From positions 1 through 55,765 of the forward strand of contig JAFZRS010000014.1 in the NCBI GenBank assembly GCA_017619715.1: a DNA stretch of 55,765 nucleotides, in the 5' to 3' direction. Below are positions 46,605-55,561 of the stretch, one piece after another; the stretch's first letter is position 1; each line of letters opens with the position of its first letter. This DNA comes from Oscillospiraceae bacterium. Lineage in GTDB: Bacteria; Bacillota; Clostridia; Oscillospirales; Oscillospiraceae. The translations under genes and the position numbers were made by a program. Under the pieces are notes generated by a model. That model was not told the origin of the DNA and searched no databases. It saw only the letters and a program-made list of their open reading frames with translations.

Positions 46605-48002
46605 ATGAAGAAATCTGTAAAGTACCTGTTGCTGGGTGCTGCTGCACTGGCGCTGGCCACCGCCTGTTTTTTCGGCGTGCGTGCTGCGGCGAAATCACTG
46701 TCTGCGCCAAAAAGCGGCGTTTCAGGAGATTCTTCCACACTGGCGGCATATTCCCAGTTCGACATTTTTGCATCGGTACCCTGTATGAGCGGGAAATCTC
46801 TGCGCTATGAAAACGCAGTGGATGACGGCGCTGACACGTATGGGGTCAACGTCTACGGTACGACCGAGGAGGACTACCGTGCCTACTTGAAGATACTGGA
46901 GGAAAACGGCTTTACCAAGTACGCCGATAACGGCGAGCACGGTCTGGGGGGATACGTCTATAAGACGTATTTTCAAAAGGACAGCCTGCGCCTTTCCGTG
47001 ACGTATTTCACACGGCTTGCGCGCACCATGATCTCCGCTTCGGAAAAGGGCGCGTGGTCAGAGCATCTTCTTTACAGCGAGGATTATCTGGCAGGCAACA
47101 AGCCGGACGCCAAGACCACGCTGTATCTTCCTGAGCTTTACACTACCGGCGCCAGCTTTTTCTTCCAGCTCAAAAACGGTCACTTCATTATCAATGACGG
47201 CGGCACGGAGAACGAGCTGCCCTATCTCCTGGACGATCTGGAAAAGCTGACGCCCGAAGGGGAGAAGCCGGTGATCGAGGCGTGGTTCATGTCCCATCCC
47301 CATATCGACCACATGGGCGTTTTCAAGGCGTTTTTAGAGAACAAAGAGCAGATGGACAGGGTCTACGTGGAAAACGTGTATTATAACTGCGTCAGTGCGG
47401 AAGCAGAGGCGTACTACGACGGTGAAAAGCTGAGTAACTACGTCAGAGGCCTGCCTCCTATGCTCAAACGCACAGACGGCACGGCGCCCGTTCTCTATGA
47501 GATCGTGCTGGGCGACCGCTACTATTTTAACGATATCACGGTGGAGGCGATGTTCACCTCCGAGGCAATGCCCTACGTAGAGTGGACAGGTGAAAACGCC
47601 ACCAGCACGTGGCTGATGTACTACGTGGAGGGGCAGACGATCCTGTTCCCGGCAGACGGCACGTTTTCCGCGCAGCAGTTCATCATGCGCGCCTACGGCA
47701 GTGATTACCTGGATCTGGACGTATATTTCCCATCACATCACGGCTACGATGTGTTTGATCAGTTTACCGATTATCTCAAACGGGTGGATACGGTGCTCTA
47801 TCCCAATTATCACAAGTTACTGGGCGGCGACACGGGTTACGGCACCCACACCGTGCAGCTGCTCCATTTGAACGAGGTGGCACAAGAATCCTACACCTAT
47901 GGCGAGGGCACGGTGGTGATGCAGTTCCCCTACACGGTTGGTTCTGCCACAACCTTGCCAATGCGAGAGTGGAGCTACAACGTGGCCAAGCCGCCGCGAT
48001 AA
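46605..48002 (+). CDS. Exported metallo-beta-lactamase-fold hydrolase
   Basis: This 465-residue protein starts with a signal-anchor helix (about 6-28). The C-terminal half (from about residue 165) is a metallo-beta-lactamase fold with the HxHxDH motif at residues 231-236 (SHPHIDHMG). Downstream metal-site candidates include FPADGTFS and PSHHGYDVF. The region before it (about 60-155) is a separate, unrecognised domain. The fold resembles the ComEC C-terminal hydrolase domain. An extracellular metal-dependent hydrolase is the safest description; phosphodiester, ester and lactone substrates are all possible. It lies between the importer and the giant beta-helix gene. Confidence 0.75.
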   Translation: MKKSVKYLLLGAAALALATACFFGVRAAAKSLSAPKSGVSGDSSTLAAYSQFDIFASVPCMSGKSLRYENAVDDGADTYGVNVYGTTEEDYRAYLKILEENGFTKYADNGEHGLGGYVYKTYFQKDSLRLSVTYFTRLARTMISASEKGAWSEHLLYSEDYLAGNKPDAKTTLYLPELYTTGASFFFQLKNGHFIINDGGTENELPYLLDDLEKLTPEGEKPVIEAWFMSHPHIDHMGVFKAFLENKEQMDRVYVENVYYNCVSAEAEAYYDGEKLSNYVRGLPPMLKRTDGTAPVLYEIVLGDRYYFNDITVEAMFTSEAMPYVEWTGENATSTWLMYYVEGQTILFPADGTFSAQQFIMRAYGSDYLDLDVYFPSHHGYDVFDQFTDYLKRVDTVLYPNYHKLLGGDTGYGTHTVQLLHLNEVAQESYTYGEGTVVMQFPYTVGSATTLPMREWSYNVAKPPR

Positions 48003-48015
48003 GGAGGGAATGACC

Positions 48016-51000
48016 ATGAAAAAGAAAACAGTCATTATCGCTGCCTGTATTGCAGCCCTCCTGATTGCCGCAGGTGTGGGCGGCTGGCTTTCAGCCAAAC
48101 TGACGGCATCCGGCAACAAGGCGGGTGTGGATTGGTACAGCGAGAGCAAGAAGGTTTACACCATCACCACGGCGCAGGAGCTGTACGATATGGCGAAGCT
48201 GAGCCGGTACTACGACTTTGCCGGTCAAACCTTCAAGCTGGGCAAGGATATCGTGATGAACGAGGGTACGCCGGAGGACTGGGGAACGAACATGCCGGAG
48301 TATATCTGGAACAACCCCATCTATCAGTTTGCCGGCACCTTTGACGGACAAGGTCATACCATCAGCGGCGTGTACGCCATGGGGTATGATCTGGCACCGC
48401 TGGATCACTATTATGAAAAGCACCCGCAGGTGGAGTATTGGAGCGGGAAGTCTCTCTATCTGCCAACGGGGATGTTCGCCTACACCAAAGATAGCTGTCT
48501 CATCAAGAACTTGAACGTGACCGACAGCATCTTCTACAACTGGTCCAATAACGGCGGCGGCAGTATCGTGGCAAACGGCGCCGGTACGCTGGACACCGTG
48601 TACAGCAACGCCACTGTGGTGGCATACTGGCAAAACACCGGCGGTTTGGTGGGCGTGGCGGAAAACGGCGCTTTCCAACTCACCAACTGCTGGTTCGACG
48701 GCGAAGTGCGCATGGAGGGCGAGGGTCGCGCCATGGGCGGCGGCGGTTTGATCGGTACAGTGAAAAAAGCGTCCGAGAACACCACCATCTCCCACTGCCT
48801 GAACACAGCGAACATCAGCAACGACTTCATCACAGATGAACCGTGCATCGGTGGCTTTGCGGGCATTTTGCAAGATGGCGCTCACCTGAGAATAGAAGAC
48901 AGCCTTTCCGCCGGCGCCATCACCGCCGATCGCAACGACAGTATCGGCACGGCAGTGGGGCGCTTGGAAGGTAGCGCTACATTGGCGGCAGAAAATGCCT
49001 ATACGAATCTGGACGGCTATCCCGCCGTGATCGGCTACTGGGGCGGTTCATTCCAATCCTACCCCATCGGGCTGAAGAAGGATTGCTTCATGGGGGAAAA
49101 CGCCCTGCAATGGACAGATCTTGATTATGAGAACTACTGGACCGTTGTGGAGGGAGATGCTCCCGTACTGCGTGCCTTTGCCGATCAGGTGAGCAATGAG
49201 ACCGGCGCGAAGAAGGTATACGATATCAGTTGGTACGATGATGCAAAGTTCGAGTATACCATCAACACACTGGATCAGCTCTACGGCTTTTATATCTTGT
49301 CCGCCGACCATAACTTCGCGGGCAAAACCGTGAAGTTGGGTGCGGATATCACTGTCAATGAGGGCGACGCCAAGGATTGGGCAGAGAAGGCGCCGGAGAA
49401 CCCCTGGTATCCCATCAACCGTTTTGCCGGCACCTTTGACGGGCAAGGTCATACCATCTCCGGCGTGTACTTGCACAGCAATCAACCCGGCACGGGACTG
49501 TTCACGTCTACCACCGACACCGGTGTTCTCAAAAATTTCCGGCTTGTGAACAGCCGCTTCCTCAATGAAACATATCGCATCTCCTATATGGGCAGCATTG
49601 TGGGCTGTGCTGAGGGCATGATTGATACGGTTTACAGCAACGCCATCATAGTAAGCTCTGCCGCGCGCACCACCGGCGGTATTGTAGGCAGTGCTGCCGG
49701 CGCAGAAACGGTCACCGTCAACAACTGCTGGTTCGACGGTTCCATTGAGCTGGTGGGCAAGCAGGCCAGCCAGTCCGGCGGCATTGTGGCAGGTACTCTG
49801 GGCGGCACGGCGGTGCGTTTGCAGCACTGCCTCAACAGCGGCAATATCAGCGGAGGCGTGTTGAAGGGCGGTCTTATCGGTCTGGCTTCCAACGTGGTGG
49901 AGATCACCGACTGCCTGAATGTGGGCACGATTGACGGCGAAAAGCACGTGGGCGCCGCCACAAGCTGGATCAGCAAAAAATCCACCCTGTCCTTTGAAAA
50001 CACCTATGCCGCCATGGAGAGCTGCATCAACACGGTGGATAACGTGCAGGATGAGTACACCGGCGGCTGCATGATGATCGGCAAGGATTATCTCACCGGC
50101 AGCAACGCCTATTGCTGGACGATGTTGGACTTTGACGAGTACTGGGCAATTCAGCCAAACAGCACACCGGTTTTGCAGTCCTTTGCCAAGAGTGTGCCCT
50201 CGCTGGACGGGCTCACGAAGAAAATGGACGTGAGCTGGTATAAGGTTCGGGAGAAGGAATACGTATTGGATTCCGTAGAGGATTTGTACGGTTTCACCTA
50301 CCTCTCTTATAATACGGATTTTGCGCGGAAAACCGTAAAGTTGGCGAGTAATATCCAGGTCAACACCGGCAGCGCCGCCAGCTGGGCAAACAGCGCGCCG
50401 AGTAACCCCTGGTTCCCGATCTACGGTTTCCTGGGAACGTTTGACGGACAGGGTCACACGGTCAGCGGTCTGTATCTCAAATCAAAATCAGAGAACCCCA
50501 CGGGTATGTTTGCTACAACCGAGTCCCAGATCAGCAACCTCCGTCTCACAAACAGCTATTTTGAAAAGGACGGACCTTACTGCGGCAGCGTGGCAGGCGT
50601 CTTCACCGGCAAGCTGGATCACGTTTACAGCAACGCCATCGTGAAGGCGACCGGCAAAGAGCGCAGCCGTTTCGGCGGCCTGGTCGGAGCCATCACGGGC
50701 GAAGCCTCGCTCAATGAGTGCTGGTTCGACGGCGCTGTGCAGGCGAACAACAACCGCTATTTGGGCGGCTTGATCGGCAGTCTGGACAACGAGGCAGGCA
50801 CGATCAGCGTGAGCCACTGCCTGTTTAGCGGATCAGTCCAGGGCAGAGACCATCTGGGCGGTCTGTGCGGTTATCTGGTGGACGGCGGCATCATCATTGA
50901 TGATTCACTGAGCATCGGCACTCTCACCACGGAGGGTTCGACCATCGGTACGCTGGTAGGCGGTCGGTATAGCGCCAATCCGCAAATCATCATTCGTAAT

Positions 51001-54000
51001 TGCGCCGGTGTGGGCAAGTATGATCTTGCCGGTACCGCCAGAGCGAAGGAAGTGACCAATTCCGCCAAGATCAACTCCCGCGACCGCGACGATTTGAAGG
51101 GCGGCGAAGGATTGTTCCTGGCGACGTGGCTGGACTTCAACCGCCACTGGGTGATCCGCGATACGGACACTCCCGTGCTTCGGAGTATGGGCGGCAAGCT
51201 TTCCAAGCTCCAGCAGTCAATGGAGAACTTCCAGAACAGCTCTAAAGTCGATGCAACAGGCAAGCGGATCTACACCATACAAAATGCGGACGATCTGAAC
51301 GCCTTTGCTCTTTTGTCCCGGAAGACCGACTATGCCGACAGCATCGTGAAGTTGGCGACGGACGTTACACTGAACGCGGGCAACGCGGCGGATTGGGCAA
51401 AATCCGCCCCTGCCAATGCGTGGATGAGCGTGGGCAGCGCATCCCGTCCCTTTGCCGGCGCGTTTGACGGCCAGGGTCATACCATCAGCGGCTTGTACTT
51501 AAATAAAAAGTCGGACGATCCCACCGGCCTGTTTGCGCAGACAGCGGCATCTGCCGTGGTGAAGAATCTCCGCATTGAAAACAGTTACTTTGGCAAAAAC
51601 GGACCTTACTGCGGCAGCGTGGCGGGCATTTTCTCCGGCAAGCTGGATCATGTATACAGCAATGCCATTGTAGACGCTACCGGCAGCGGACGCAGCCGCT
51701 TCGGCGGTCTGGTCGCCGCAGTCACAGGCGATGTGTCGCTCAACGAGTGCTGGTTCGACGGCACTGTACACTCCGGCGACAACCGCTATTCCGGCGGCTT
51801 GATCGGCAGTCTGGAGAACAAGGCAGGTACGGTCAGCGTAACCCACTGCCTGTTCAGCGGCACGGTCATCGGCAAGGATCAGGTTGGTGGCATATGCGGC
51901 TATCTGGTGGACGGCAACATCGTCATCGATGATTCGATGAGTGTCGGTACGTTGACCTCTGAAGGCAAGACCATCGGTACGCTGGTGGGCGGCAGATATA
52001 GTGCCACTCCCACCATTACGCTTCGCAATTCCACCGGTGTCGGCGCGTACGACCTGGCAGGCAGCGCCGTAGCGAAGGAAGTGACCAACAGCGCCAAGAT
52101 CAACTCTAAAACAGCGAAGCAGCTCACGGGTGCAGAGGGCATGTTCCTTTCCGCCTGGCTGGACTTTGCGAATTATTGGGCGCTCAGGACAAGTGATGTT
52201 CCCGCTCTGCGCTCCATGACGAGCGATGTCCATCCGCTGCAAGCCTCGGCGGATAAGTTCCGCAGCAGCTATACCACCGACGACAGCGGCAGGCGGATCT
52301 ATACGGTCAGCAGCGCATCTGATTTCGCCGCCTTTGCCTTCCTGTCCAGAAGCATGGACTTCACAAACAGCACGGTGAAGATGACGGCGAACGTCGACAT
52401 GAACCCGGGTTGGAGCGCTGACACCGAAACCGCACCTGCCAACAGGTGGACGGTCATCGGCAGCACCTCCAAGCCCTTTGCCGGCACGTTTGACGGACAG
52501 GGTCACACCATCAAGGGCGTGTATCTGAACACTGCCGAGCAGCAGACGGGTCTGTTTGCCAAGACAACGGCCACGGCGGCGCTGAAAGACTTCCGTCTGG
52601 AAAACAGCTGCTTTATCACCACGGCTGCGTATCAGGGCAGCATTGCCGGCAGCTTTGCCGGTACGGCGGAGAAGATATACACCAACGCCATCGTACACAA
52701 GACCACCGGCGGCAACAGCCGCTTTGGCGGACTGTTCGGCGCGATTGCTGACGGCGACGCCACCATTCGGGAGTGCTGGTTTAACGGCACGGTCAACGCT
52801 GACGGCAACCAGTTCGTAGGCGGTCTGATCGGCAGTCTGGATAATGCCGCCGGCACCGTGACGGTGGAGCACAGCATGTTCTCCGGTACGGTTATCGCCA
52901 AGGATCAGGCAGGCGGTCTGTGCGGCTATCTGGTAGATGGTCACATCGTTATCGATGATACGTTGAGCATCGGTACGATCACCTCCGCAGGCGGCAGCGT
53001 AGGGTCGCTGGTGGGCGGCCGATACAGCGCCACTCCCACCATCACCGTACGTAACAGCGTCGGCGTTGGTTCCCAGAACCTCACAGGCAGCGCCGCAGCC
53101 AAAGAGGTGACCAACAGCGCGAAGGTCAGTTCCCGTACCCGCGATCAGTTGAAGGGCGCAGACGGAGCATTTTTGGCGGCGTGGCTCGACTTTAGCGGTC
53201 ACTGGATGGTGCAGGACAGCGATATTCCCATGCTCCGGAGTCTGGAAAAGAACGTCTCTCCCCTGCAGTTGGCGATCGAGAAATTTGAGAGCAGCGCATC
53301 CCCGGATACCAGCGGCAAGGTTGTTTACACCGTTGCCGATGCCGATGATCTCACCACTTTTGCCCTGCTCTCTCAGAGCAAGGACTTTGCCGACTGCACG
53401 GTACTCCTGGCGGCGGACATTGACCTGAACCCGGGCTGGACTGCAAGCTCCACCGCGCCTGACAACAAGTGGACAACGCCCATCGGCAGTACCGCCAAGC
53501 CCTTTGCCGGTACATTTGACGGGCGGGGACACACCATCTCCGGCGTGTACAGAAGCACCGGCACGGATAACGGTCTGTTTGTCAAGACGACTTCTGACGC
53601 TGTGCTGCGTGACTTCCGCTTGGAAAACAGCTACTTCGTCTCCACAGGCGCCTACGGCGGCACTATTGCGGCGCACTTTGCCGGTACGGCGGAGAAGATT
53701 TACAGCAATGCTACGGTGCATAAGACCACCAGCGGCAACAGCCGTTTCGGCGGACTCTTCGGTAACATTGAGGGCGCTACCGCCGCCATCAGTGAGTGCT
53801 GGTACGCAGGCACGGTCAGCGCGATCGGCAACAGCTACGTGGGCGGCTTGATCGGCTCGCTGGACAGCGCCACTGACGTGACGGTGGAGCACTGCCTGTT
53901 CAGCGGCACGGTCAACGGCAGCCAGCAGGTGGGCGGCATCTGCGGCAATGCGCAAGCGGCAAACAGCAACATTACGTTTGAGGATACGCTTTCCGCCGGC

Positions 54001-55278
54001 ACGATCAGCGCCAGCCAGTGGGGCGGCTTGATCGGCGGCAGACAGACGGCAAGCTCTGTTCTCACCGCCAATAACTCCGCCAGCCTCGGCAGCAACAAGT
54101 GGTACGGTAACAGCGGTGCGTATGTTCAGAATAATGCCGCCAATATCAACTCCAAGACCGCGGATCAGCTCAAGGGCGATGACGGCTTTTGGCTGGATAC
54201 GTGGCTCGACTTTGATAACTACTGGGTGACCCGGGCAGATGGCGTTCCCGGCCTCCAGAGCATGGTCGATGGATTCCACAAGCAGTACACCCTTGATGGC
54301 GAGGGTAAGAGAGTCTATACGATCGCCGGCACAGACGATTTCTGCGCCTTTGTGCAGTTGTCCCAGAGTATGAGCTTTGCCGACTGCACGGTACTCCTGG
54401 CGGCGGACATTGACCTGAACCCGGGCTGGACGGCGAGTTCCACCGCGCCTGCCAACCAGTGGACAACGCCTATCGGCAGCACAAGCAAGCCCTTTGCCGG
54501 CACGTTTGACGGGCAGGGACACACCATCTCCGGTGTGTACAGCAACGCCTCGGCGCAGTTCAGCGGACTCTTTGCCAGAACGGCTGCCACGGCTGAGCTT
54601 CGAAACTTCTGCCTTACCAACAGCTATTTCACCAGCAGCGCCGGGCGTGCAGGCAGTATTGCCGGCGGCTTTGCGGGTAAAGCGGAAAAGATTTACAGCA
54701 ATGCCTATGTCAACAGGACCGGCGGCAATGTATACGGCGGATTCTTTGGTATTGTTGACGGCAGCGCCAGCCTGACGGAATGCTGGTTTGACGGCACAGT
54801 CTATGCAAAGAACACTTACTATGTAGGCGGTCTAATCGGTGATTTGGATGCAGCAGGCGCTGTACTGACGATGGAGCATTGCCTGTTCAGCGGCAGCTTT
54901 ACAGGAGATGGCGGAGATTATCAAGGCGGCTTCATTGGTTTCACATACAGCGGAAGCAGTGTCTCGATCTCCGATTCGGCAAGTCTTTGCACCTTCTCGG
55001 CGAGCAACAACCGGGGGCTGTTTGTGGGACGGAATAACACACCGCTGACGATTGACCACTGCGTATGTGCCAACGAGTATTCGACAAAGACGTATGTAGG
55101 CTCCAATGCAAGCGGTGGTACGCAAACGGTTACGAATTCTGACTACTATTCAACCAAGAAACCCAGTGAGTTTACGGGCTCGGACGGTCTTACCCTGAAT
55201 AACCGTCTCGACTTTGAAAACTATTGGACGGTTCGTACCGACGCGATCCCCACACTGAAGAGCCTATTAGTCGAGTGA
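48016..55278 (+). CDS. Giant surface protein of seven beta-helix units (GLUG-type repeats)
   Basis: This 2420-residue protein starts with a signal-anchor (MKKKTVIIAACIAALLIAAG) and then carries seven tandem units of about 330-365 residues. Each unit opens with a YTI/YTV strand and an LYxFxxLS segment. FAGTFDGQGHTISGVY, NSYF, YSNAxV, ECWFDGTV, GGLIGSLD and HCLFSGTV follow, and the unit closes with LDFxNYWxxxxxxxPxLxS. The GLUG-like GGLIG turns point to right-handed parallel beta-helices. There is no LPXTG, S-layer or cell-wall anchor at the C-terminus, so the N-terminal helix is the only visible anchor. A role in glycan binding or lysis is plausible from context. ATG at 48016, 7 bases after AAGGAGGG, is preferred over 48010. 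Confidence 0.85.
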   Translation: MKKKTVIIAACIAALLIAAGVGGWLSAKLTASGNKAGVDWYSESKKVYTITTAQELYDMAKLSRYYDFAGQTFKLGKDIVMNEGTPEDWGTNMPEYIWNNPIYQFAGTFDGQGHTISGVYAMGYDLAPLDHYYEKHPQVEYWSGKSLYLPTGMFAYTKDSCLIKNLNVTDSIFYNWSNNGGGSIVANGAGTLDTVYSNATVVAYWQNTGGLVGVAENGAFQLTNCWFDGEVRMEGEGRAMGGGGLIGTVKKASENTTISHCLNTANISNDFITDEPCIGGFAGILQDGAHLRIEDSLSAGAITADRNDSIGTAVGRLEGSATLAAENAYTNLDGYPAVIGYWGGSFQSYPIGLKKDCFMGENALQWTDLDYENYWTVVEGDAPVLRAFADQVSNETGAKKVYDISWYDDAKFEYTINTLDQLYGFYILSADHNFAGKTVKLGADITVNEGDAKDWAEKAPENPWYPINRFAGTFDGQGHTISGVYLHSNQPGTGLFTSTTDTGVLKNFRLVNSRFLNETYRISYMGSIVGCAEGMIDTVYSNAIIVSSAARTTGGIVGSAAGAETVTVNNCWFDGSIELVGKQASQSGGIVAGTLGGTAVRLQHCLNSGNISGGVLKGGLIGLASNVVEITDCLNVGTIDGEKHVGAATSWISKKSTLSFENTYAAMESCINTVDNVQDEYTGGCMMIGKDYLTGSNAYCWTMLDFDEYWAIQPNSTPVLQSFAKSVPSLDGLTKKMDVSWYKVREKEYVLDSVEDLYGFTYLSYNTDFARKTVKLASNIQVNTGSAASWANSAPSNPWFPIYGFLGTFDGQGHTVSGLYLKSKSENPTGMFATTESQISNLRLTNSYFEKDGPYCGSVAGVFTGKLDHVYSNAIVKATGKERSRFGGLVGAITGEASLNECWFDGAVQANNNRYLGGLIGSLDNEAGTISVSHCLFSGSVQGRDHLGGLCGYLVDGGIIIDDSLSIGTLTTEGSTIGTLVGGRYSANPQIIIRNCAGVGKYDLAGTARAKEVTNSAKINSRDRDDLKGGEGLFLATWLDFNRHWVIRDTDTPVLRSMGGKLSKLQQSMENFQNSSKVDATGKRIYTIQNADDLNAFALLSRKTDYADSIVKLATDVTLNAGNAADWAKSAPANAWMSVGSASRPFAGAFDGQGHTISGLYLNKKSDDPTGLFAQTAASAVVKNLRIENSYFGKNGPYCGSVAGIFSGKLDHVYSNAIVDATGSGRSRFGGLVAAVTGDVSLNECWFDGTVHSGDNRYSGGLIGSLENKAGTVSVTHCLFSGTVIGKDQVGGICGYLVDGNIVIDDSMSVGTLTSEGKTIGTLVGGRYSATPTITLRNSTGVGAYDLAGSAVAKEVTNSAKINSKTAKQLTGAEGMFLSAWLDFANYWALRTSDVPALRSMTSDVHPLQASADKFRSSYTTDDSGRRIYTVSSASDFAAFAFLSRSMDFTNSTVKMTANVDMNPGWSADTETAPANRWTVIGSTSKPFAGTFDGQGHTIKGVYLNTAEQQTGLFAKTTATAALKDFRLENSCFITTAAYQGSIAGSFAGTAEKIYTNAIVHKTTGGNSRFGGLFGAIADGDATIRECWFNGTVNADGNQFVGGLIGSLDNAAGTVTVEHSMFSGTVIAKDQAGGLCGYLVDGHIVIDDTLSIGTITSAGGSVGSLVGGRYSATPTITVRNSVGVGSQNLTGSAAAKEVTNSAKVSSRTRDQLKGADGAFLAAWLDFSGHWMVQDSDIPMLRSLEKNVSPLQLAIEKFESSASPDTSGKVVYTVADADDLTTFALLSQSKDFADCTVLLAADIDLNPGWTASSTAPDNKWTTPIGSTAKPFAGTFDGRGHTISGVYRSTGTDNGLFVKTTSDAVLRDFRLENSYFVSTGAYGGTIAAHFAGTAEKIYSNATVHKTTSGNSRFGGLFGNIEGATAAISECWYAGTVSAIGNSYVGGLIGSLDSATDVTVEHCLFSGTVNGSQQVGGICGNAQAANSNITFEDTLSAGTISASQWGGLIGGRQTASSVLTANNSASLGSNKWYGNSGAYVQNNAANINSKTADQLKGDDGFWLDTWLDFDNYWVTRADGVPGLQSMVDGFHKQYTLDGEGKRVYTIAGTDDFCAFVQLSQSMSFADCTVLLAADIDLNPGWTASSTAPANQWTTPIGSTSKPFAGTFDGQGHTISGVYSNASAQFSGLFARTAATAELRNFCLTNSYFTSSAGRAGSIAGGFAGKAEKIYSNAYVNRTGGNVYGGFFGIVDGSASLTECWFDGTVYAKNTYYVGGLIGDLDAAGAVLTMEHCLFSGSFTGDGGDYQGGFIGFTYSGSSVSISDSASLCTFSASNNRGLFVGRNNTPLTIDHCVCANEYSTKTYVGSNASGGTQTVTNSDYYSTKKPSEFTGSDGLTLNNRLDFENYWTVRTDAIPTLKSLLVE
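48127..55278 (+). repeat. Seven tandem coding repeats of about 1 kb
   Basis: Approximate unit starts are 48127, 49222, 50228, 51250, 52276, 53302 and 54288, with lengths near 1095, 1006, 1022, 1026, 1026, 986 and 991 bases. The first unit is longest and most divergent. Units 3 and 4 share long nearly identical stretches (for example 50571-50640 with 51601-51670). Units 6 and 7 share more than 50 identical bases around 53390-53440 and 54380-54430. All keep the reading frame. Confidence 0.85.
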
Positions 55279-55309
55279 TGGGCGTGCTTACTGCACAGTG
55301 CATGTTTTA

Positions 55310-55337
55310 CGCCGCCGTGCCGGGCGGTACGGCGGCG
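55310..55337 (+). other. GC-rich hairpin between the beta-helix gene and the 39-residue peptide
   Basis: CGCCGCCGT pairs perfectly with ACGGCGGCG over a ten-base loop. There is no T-run after it, so it is more likely a transcript-processing or stability element than a terminator. It could lower expression of the downstream genes relative to the giant gene. Confidence 0.5.
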
Positions 55338-55397
55338 CGGACAGAGGAATAAAAGAAGCAACAAAAACCACAAAGCAGGAAGAAAGGAGGAGATCCC

Positions 55398-55517
55398 ATG
55401 AAACGGCGTTATCAGTACCCCGAGCTGGAGATAGAGATGTTGGAGACCAACATTATCCGTACCAGCACGCTGACCTACGAGGAAGAAGACCCCGGTGCGG
55501 ACGGCGGCGAATTGTAA
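55398..55517 (+). CDS. 39-residue peptide with a YxxPELEIE-type motif (hypothetical)
   Basis: ATG at 55398 follows AAAGGAGGAG and opens a 40-codon frame. The peptide is basic at the start, then reads YQYPELEIEMLETNIIRTS, and ends in an acidic, glycine-containing tail (EEEDPGADGGEL). Short peptides with this plan (Tyr-x-x-Pro-Glu, alternating acidic and hydrophobic residues, an I-x-T-S step, then an Asp/Gly-rich tail) are common next to secreted-protein genes in gut Clostridia, but I know of no assigned function. It lacks a signal peptide. It could be a leader-type substrate, a regulator or a translation-coupling peptide for the next gene, 44 bases on. Confidence 0.65.
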   Translation: MKRRYQYPELEIEMLETNIIRTSTLTYEEEDPGADGGEL

Positions 55518-55561
55518 GCTACCCCTCGAGTTTCATGAAGAAAATGAAAGGAGCATAGCAG

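Noticed and set aside
51499..54522. A 1007-codon open frame on the minus strand inside the giant gene
   Set aside because: It mirrors the repeat structure of the plus-strand gene, has no ribosome-binding site and shows no protein-like composition. GC-rich repeats keep the antisense frame open.
48127..55278. CRISPR-like repetitive region
   Set aside because: The repeats are about 1 kb, coding and in frame. There are no short regular repeats with unique spacers and no cas genes.
55180..55278. Cell-wall sorting signal at the C-terminus of the giant protein
   Set aside because: There is no LPXTG-type motif, hydrophobic segment or basic tail; the protein ends right after its last repeat unit.
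55310..55337. Terminator after the giant gene
   Set aside because: The stem is strong but no T-run follows, so it was recorded as a hairpin of unknown role.
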